Shown here in pieces: positions 6,396 to 8,620 of a stretch of DNA of 8,620 nt (positions are counted from its first letter, which is position 1; the number at the start of each line of letters is the position of its first letter). The position numbers were made by a program, and so were the translations under genes. The stretch is from contig JAEZQX010000333.1 of the NCBI GenBank assembly GCA_023441105.1, positions 1 through 8,620 on the forward strand, read 5' to 3'. Source of the stretch: Pseudomonadota bacterium. GTDB taxonomy: Bacteria > Pseudomonadota > Gammaproteobacteria > Burkholderiales > Burkholderiaceae. The notes beneath the pieces were generated by a model. The model made no database searches, was not told the origin of the DNA, and was given only the letters and a program-made list of their open reading frames with translations.

Positions 6396-6935
6396 ATGAA
6401 GGACGCGCTGCCGACCTGGCTCGACCGGCTGTACCTGCTGTGCATGTGGATCGCCGGCATCGGCATCGTGGCGATGAGCCTGGTGATCCCGTGGGGCGTG
6501 TTTGCCCGCTATGTGCTGGGCAGCGGTTCGCAGTGGCCCGAGCCGGTGGCCATCATGCTGATGACCGTGTTCACTTTCTTCGGGGCGGCCGTGACCTATC
6601 GCGCCGCCGGCCACATCGCGGTGGAGACGCTGACGAACGCGGTGCCGCCGCACTGGCGCCGCTCGCTGGAGTTCGCCGCCGACCTGCTGATGCTCGCGCT
6701 GTCGGGCTTCATGGTGGTGTGGGGCTTCAAGCTGGTGATGGAGACGATGGGCCAGACGCTATCGGACCTGCCCTGGCTGCCGGTCGGCATCAGCTACCTG
6801 CCGCTGCCGCTCGGCAGCCTGGTCACCATCGTGTTCATCCTCGAGAAGATGGCGTTCGGGTCGCAGCACCTGCGCCCCATCTGCCGGCTCGAGCATGAGG
6901 TCGACGAGATCAGCGTGACGGCGCCGGAGCTCTGA
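6396..6935 (+). CDS. dctQ: TRAP transporter small membrane subunit (DctQ family)
   Basis: Integral membrane protein of 179 residues with the four-helix pattern of the DctQ family, at about 13-35, 48-70, 91-114 and 128-151. The GSQWPEPVA segment (44-52) before helix 2 matches the usual W-x-E position, and FGAAVTYRAAGHIAVETL (62-79) is the typical loop after it. A hydrophilic C-terminal tail (about 155-179) is cytoplasmic or interfacial. DctQ supports the large subunit and helps dock the binding protein. The ATG at 6396 lies six bases after the dctP stop; the ribosome site is weak, so coupling to dctP translation is likely. The next gene begins two bases after this stop, so the three TRAP genes form one operon. 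Confidence 0.92.
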   Translation: MKDALPTWLDRLYLLCMWIAGIGIVAMSLVIPWGVFARYVLGSGSQWPEPVAIMLMTVFTFFGAAVTYRAAGHIAVETLTNAVPPHWRRSLEFAADLLMLALSGFMVVWGFKLVMETMGQTLSDLPWLPVGISYLPLPLGSLVTIVFILEKMAFGSQHLRPICRLEHEVDEISVTAPEL

Positions 6936-6937
6936 GC

Positions 6938-8221
6938 ATGGATGCGCTGGTCCTGTGCGGCAGCTTCACCCTGTTCATGCTGATCGGCATGCCGGTGGCC
7001 TATGCCTTGGGGCTGTCCGGGATTGCCGGCGCTCTCTGGATCGACCTGCCGCTCGATGCGGTGATGATCCACGTCACCGCCGGCGTCAACAAGTTCTCGC
7101 TGCTGGCGATCCCGTTCTTCGTCCTCGCCGGGGCGCTGATGGCGGAAGGCGGCATATCGCGACGGCTGGTGGCGTTTGCCGCGGTGCTGGTCGGCTTCGT
7201 GCGCGGCGGCCTGTCGCTGGTCAACATACTGGCGTCGACGTTCTTCGGCGCCATCTCCGGTTCGCCGGTGGCGGACACTGCCTCGATCGGCACGGTGATG
7301 GTGCCGGAGATGGTCCGCAACGGCTATCCGCGCCCGTTCGCGGTGGCGCTTACCGTGAGCGGCTCGATCCAGGCGACGCTGATCCCGCCCAGCCACAATG
7401 CGGTGATCTATTCGATGGCCGCCGGCGGTTCGATTTCCATCGCCGCGCTGTTCATGGCCGGCGTCTTCCCGGGCCTGCTGCTGGGCCTGGTGCTCGCCTC
7501 CTATTGCCTGCTGATCGCCGGCCGGCAGAACTTCCCGAAGGGCCGGCGCATTCCGCTGCGCGAGGCGCTCAGGATCTGTGGCGACGCGCTGTGGGGGCTG
7601 ATGACCATCGTGATCATCCTCGGCGGCATCCTCACCGGCGTCTTCACCGCCACCGAGTCGGCGTCGATCGCGGTGCTGTGGGCGTTCTTCGTCACCATGT
7701 TCATCTATCGCGACTACCGGTGGCGCGACCTGCCGAAGCTGATGTTCCGGGTCGTCAAGACGGTGTCGGTGGTGATGATGCTGATGGCATTGTCGGCCGC
7801 CTTCGCCTATGCGATCACCCTGATGCAGATCCCCAACCGGATGACGCAGTTCATCCTCGAGCTGACCCGCGAGCCGGTGATGATCCTGATGCTGATCAAC
7901 ATCATGCTGCTGGTCCTCGGCACGGTGATGGACATGGCGCCGATGATCCTGATCCTGACGCCGATCCTGCTGCCGGTGGTCAAGATGGTGGGCATCGATC
8001 CGGTCCACTTCGGCATGATCATGATCACCAACCTCGCCATCGGCCTGATCTCACCGCCGGTAGGCACGGTGCTGTTCGTCGGCAGTGCGGTCGGCAAGCT
8101 GCCGATGGGCACCGTCATCCGGGCGATGAATCCGTTCTGGGTGCTGCTGCTGATCACGCTGCTGATCATCACCTACGTGCCGGCCCTGTCGCTGTGGCTG
8201 CCGAGGTCGATGGGTCTGTAG
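6938..8221 (+). CDS. dctM: TRAP transporter large membrane subunit (DctM family)
   Basis: Integral membrane transporter of 427 residues, standard for DctM, which couples substrate import to a sodium gradient. The first half carries NKFSLLAIPFFVLAGALM (51-68), the hairpin motif FGAISGSPVADTASIGTVM (103-121) and LIPPSHNAVIYSM (148-160). The second half carries GVFTATESASIAVLWAF (234-250), MDMAPMILILTPILLPVV (331-348) and LISPPVGTVLFV (370-381). These repeated hairpins form the scaffold and transport core in structures of TRAP membrane subunits. The ATG follows the dctQ stop by two bases and has GGAG nine bases upstream, inside dctQ (6925-6928). The gene is intact and is the last of the operon seen here. 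Substrate choice follows the binding protein. Confidence 0.95.
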   Translation: MDALVLCGSFTLFMLIGMPVAYALGLSGIAGALWIDLPLDAVMIHVTAGVNKFSLLAIPFFVLAGALMAEGGISRRLVAFAAVLVGFVRGGLSLVNILASTFFGAISGSPVADTASIGTVMVPEMVRNGYPRPFAVALTVSGSIQATLIPPSHNAVIYSMAAGGSISIAALFMAGVFPGLLLGLVLASYCLLIAGRQNFPKGRRIPLREALRICGDALWGLMTIVIILGGILTGVFTATESASIAVLWAFFVTMFIYRDYRWRDLPKLMFRVVKTVSVVMMLMALSAAFAYAITLMQIPNRMTQFILELTREPVMILMLINIMLLVLGTVMDMAPMILILTPILLPVVKMVGIDPVHFGMIMITNLAIGLISPPVGTVLFVGSAVGKLPMGTVIRAMNPFWVLLLITLLIITYVPALSLWLPRSMGL

Positions 8222-8244
8222 CAGCCGGATCTCACGATAGGTCC

Positions 8245-8262
8245 CCCGGCCCGCCTGCCGGG
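8245..8262 (+). terminator. Weak hairpin after dctM, possible 3' end of the TRAP operon
   Basis: CCCGGC (8245-8250) and GCCGGG (8257-8262) form a six-pair GC stem with a six-base loop, 24 bases after the dctM stop. No T-run follows, so it does not fit a classic factor-independent terminator; it may only protect the RNA end or pause polymerase. Confidence 0.3.
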
Positions 8263-8310
8263 CGCGCGCGACCGCCGTGCCGCCGGGCCGCTGGGTAAAT
8301 CTTGCCCCGA

Positions 8311-8365
8311 CTTGCCCACCGCGTCGCTCGTTCGTCGCAAGGCGACGAGCGACGCCGTGGACAAG
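8311..8365. repeat. Long inverted repeat, 20-base arms with 18 matches
   Basis: The left arm is 8311-8330 and the right arm 8346-8365; each ends in a perfect ten-base block (GCGTCGCTCG against CGAGCGACGC) and carries an outer CTTG/CAAG and CCAC/GTGG match, with two mismatches. Inside the 15-base loop TCGC (8335-8338) pairs with GCGA (8342-8345), so the stem continues after a four-base bulge. It could be a strong RNA hairpin, a terminator-like structure or a repeated extragenic element. No T-run follows on either strand. Confidence 0.7.
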
Positions 8366-8386
8366 TTCCACTCCGACTCGAACTTG
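8362..8386. repeat. Second hairpin overlapping the first: CAAGTTC / GAACTTG
   Basis: CAAGTTC (8362-8368) and GAACTTG (8380-8386) are a perfect seven-base inverted repeat with an 11-base loop. It shares CAAG (8362-8365) with the right arm of the larger inverted repeat, so in RNA the base of one stem would compete with the other. Confidence 0.45.
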
Positions 8387-8515
8387 AGAATCGATCGGCG
8401 CCTCGCATGACGGATCGACAGGATTGCAAGAGACGAATGCTGCGCTCCCCATGCTTCCTGCAGGAAACACTGGCGATGGAATCCGGCGATCGTCCCTGCA
8501 ACCCTCCAGACCTCC

Positions 8516-8568
8516 AACAGCCCGGCTGGTGGCAGCGGTGGCGGCGGGTGTCGACGGTCCGGGCTGTT
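8516..8568. repeat. Perfect 10-base inverted repeat AACAGCCCGG / CCGGGCTGTT
   Basis: The arms are 8516-8525 and 8559-8568 with a 33-base G-rich gap (repeated GGTGGC/GGCGG runs). On the plus strand the right arm runs into TTTG. It could be a long-loop terminator of a convergent gene beyond the right edge or an extragenic repeat; I cannot tell which. Confidence 0.45.
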
Positions 8569-8620
8569 TGTGGGAGCCGTCCGCTGACGAAGGTAGAAGC
8601 GGGTGGAAGGTCCGGGGGAC

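Larger units (their letters stand above)
8222..8620. other. Intergenic region with no supported gene
   Basis: No open frame here has a credible start, ribosome site and protein-like composition. The stretch is less uniformly GC-rich than the genes and carries several inverted repeats, listed separately. It also includes a 12-bp palindrome TTCCTGCAGGAA (8455-8466). No promoter with both boxes is convincing, and the neighbour to the right is not visible. Confidence 0.6.

Noticed and set aside
6794..8008. 404-codon minus-strand open frame opposite the large TRAP subunit
   Set aside because: Its translation is a low-complexity run of His, Asp, Gln and Arg, as expected from the antisense of a GC-rich membrane protein gene; the plus strand is an intact DctM protein.
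8455..8466. 12-bp palindrome TTCCTGCAGGAA as an operator
   Set aside because: It is isolated, has no promoter or gene next to it, and a single site of this length can arise by chance.
8173..8517. 114-codon minus-strand open frame reaching into the right intergenic region
   Set aside because: It overlaps the end of dctM, has no ribosome site I can find, contains the inverted repeats and resembles no protein I know.
8221..8620. CRISPR array, tRNA or attachment site in the right intergenic region
   Set aside because: There are no regularly spaced repeats, no cloverleaf with the conserved tRNA loop sequences and no paired direct repeats typical of an insertion boundary.

Overview
The window is GC-rich and densely coded. 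Its gene families (TRAP transporter, family-5 ABC importer, FadR-type GntR regulator, uronate dehydrogenase) and base use suggest a Pseudomonadota chromosome, most likely a betaproteobacterium of the Burkholderiales or Rhodocyclales type. That placement is a guess from gene content, since no rRNA or other phylogenetic marker is present.

The layout is two divergent blocks around a short control region near 4430-4560. Leftward (minus strand) lie a GntR/FCD regulator (3692-4432) and then a family-5 (peptide/oligosaccharide-type) ABC importer: periplasmic binding protein (2029-3570), DppB-like permease (1092-2009), DppC-like permease (206-1126) and the first 69 codons of an ATPase that runs off the left edge (1-209). 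The permease and ATPase genes overlap, so the importer is almost certainly one transcript. Rightward (plus strand) lie uronate dehydrogenase (udh, 4560-5357) and a complete three-gene TRAP transporter: binding protein (5410-6390), small membrane subunit (6396-6935) and large membrane subunit (6938-8221). The last 400 bases hold no gene I can support, but contain several inverted repeats.

The rightward block reads as a catabolic module: the TRAP system brings D-glucuronate/D-galacturonate into the cell and Udh oxidises it with NAD+ to the aldarolactone, the first step of the oxidative uronate pathway. The regulator keeps the Asp/His residues with which FCD domains usually bind a metal and an organic-acid effector, so a uronate or aldarate signal is plausible. 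The later enzymes of the pathway (lactonase or cycloisomerase, aldarate dehydratase and onward) are not in this window.

The strongest new observation is the control region. A 22-bp near-perfect palindrome (4459-4480) lies just downstream of two face-to-face promoter candidates, one reading to udh and one to the regulator. Two copies of the same half-site (TTCTGATG) lie just downstream of a promoter candidate in front of the ABC binding-protein gene. If the regulator binds both places, the 'peptide-type' ABC importer belongs to the uronate regulon and may carry a uronate-containing oligomer or conjugate instead of peptides. That last step is inference.
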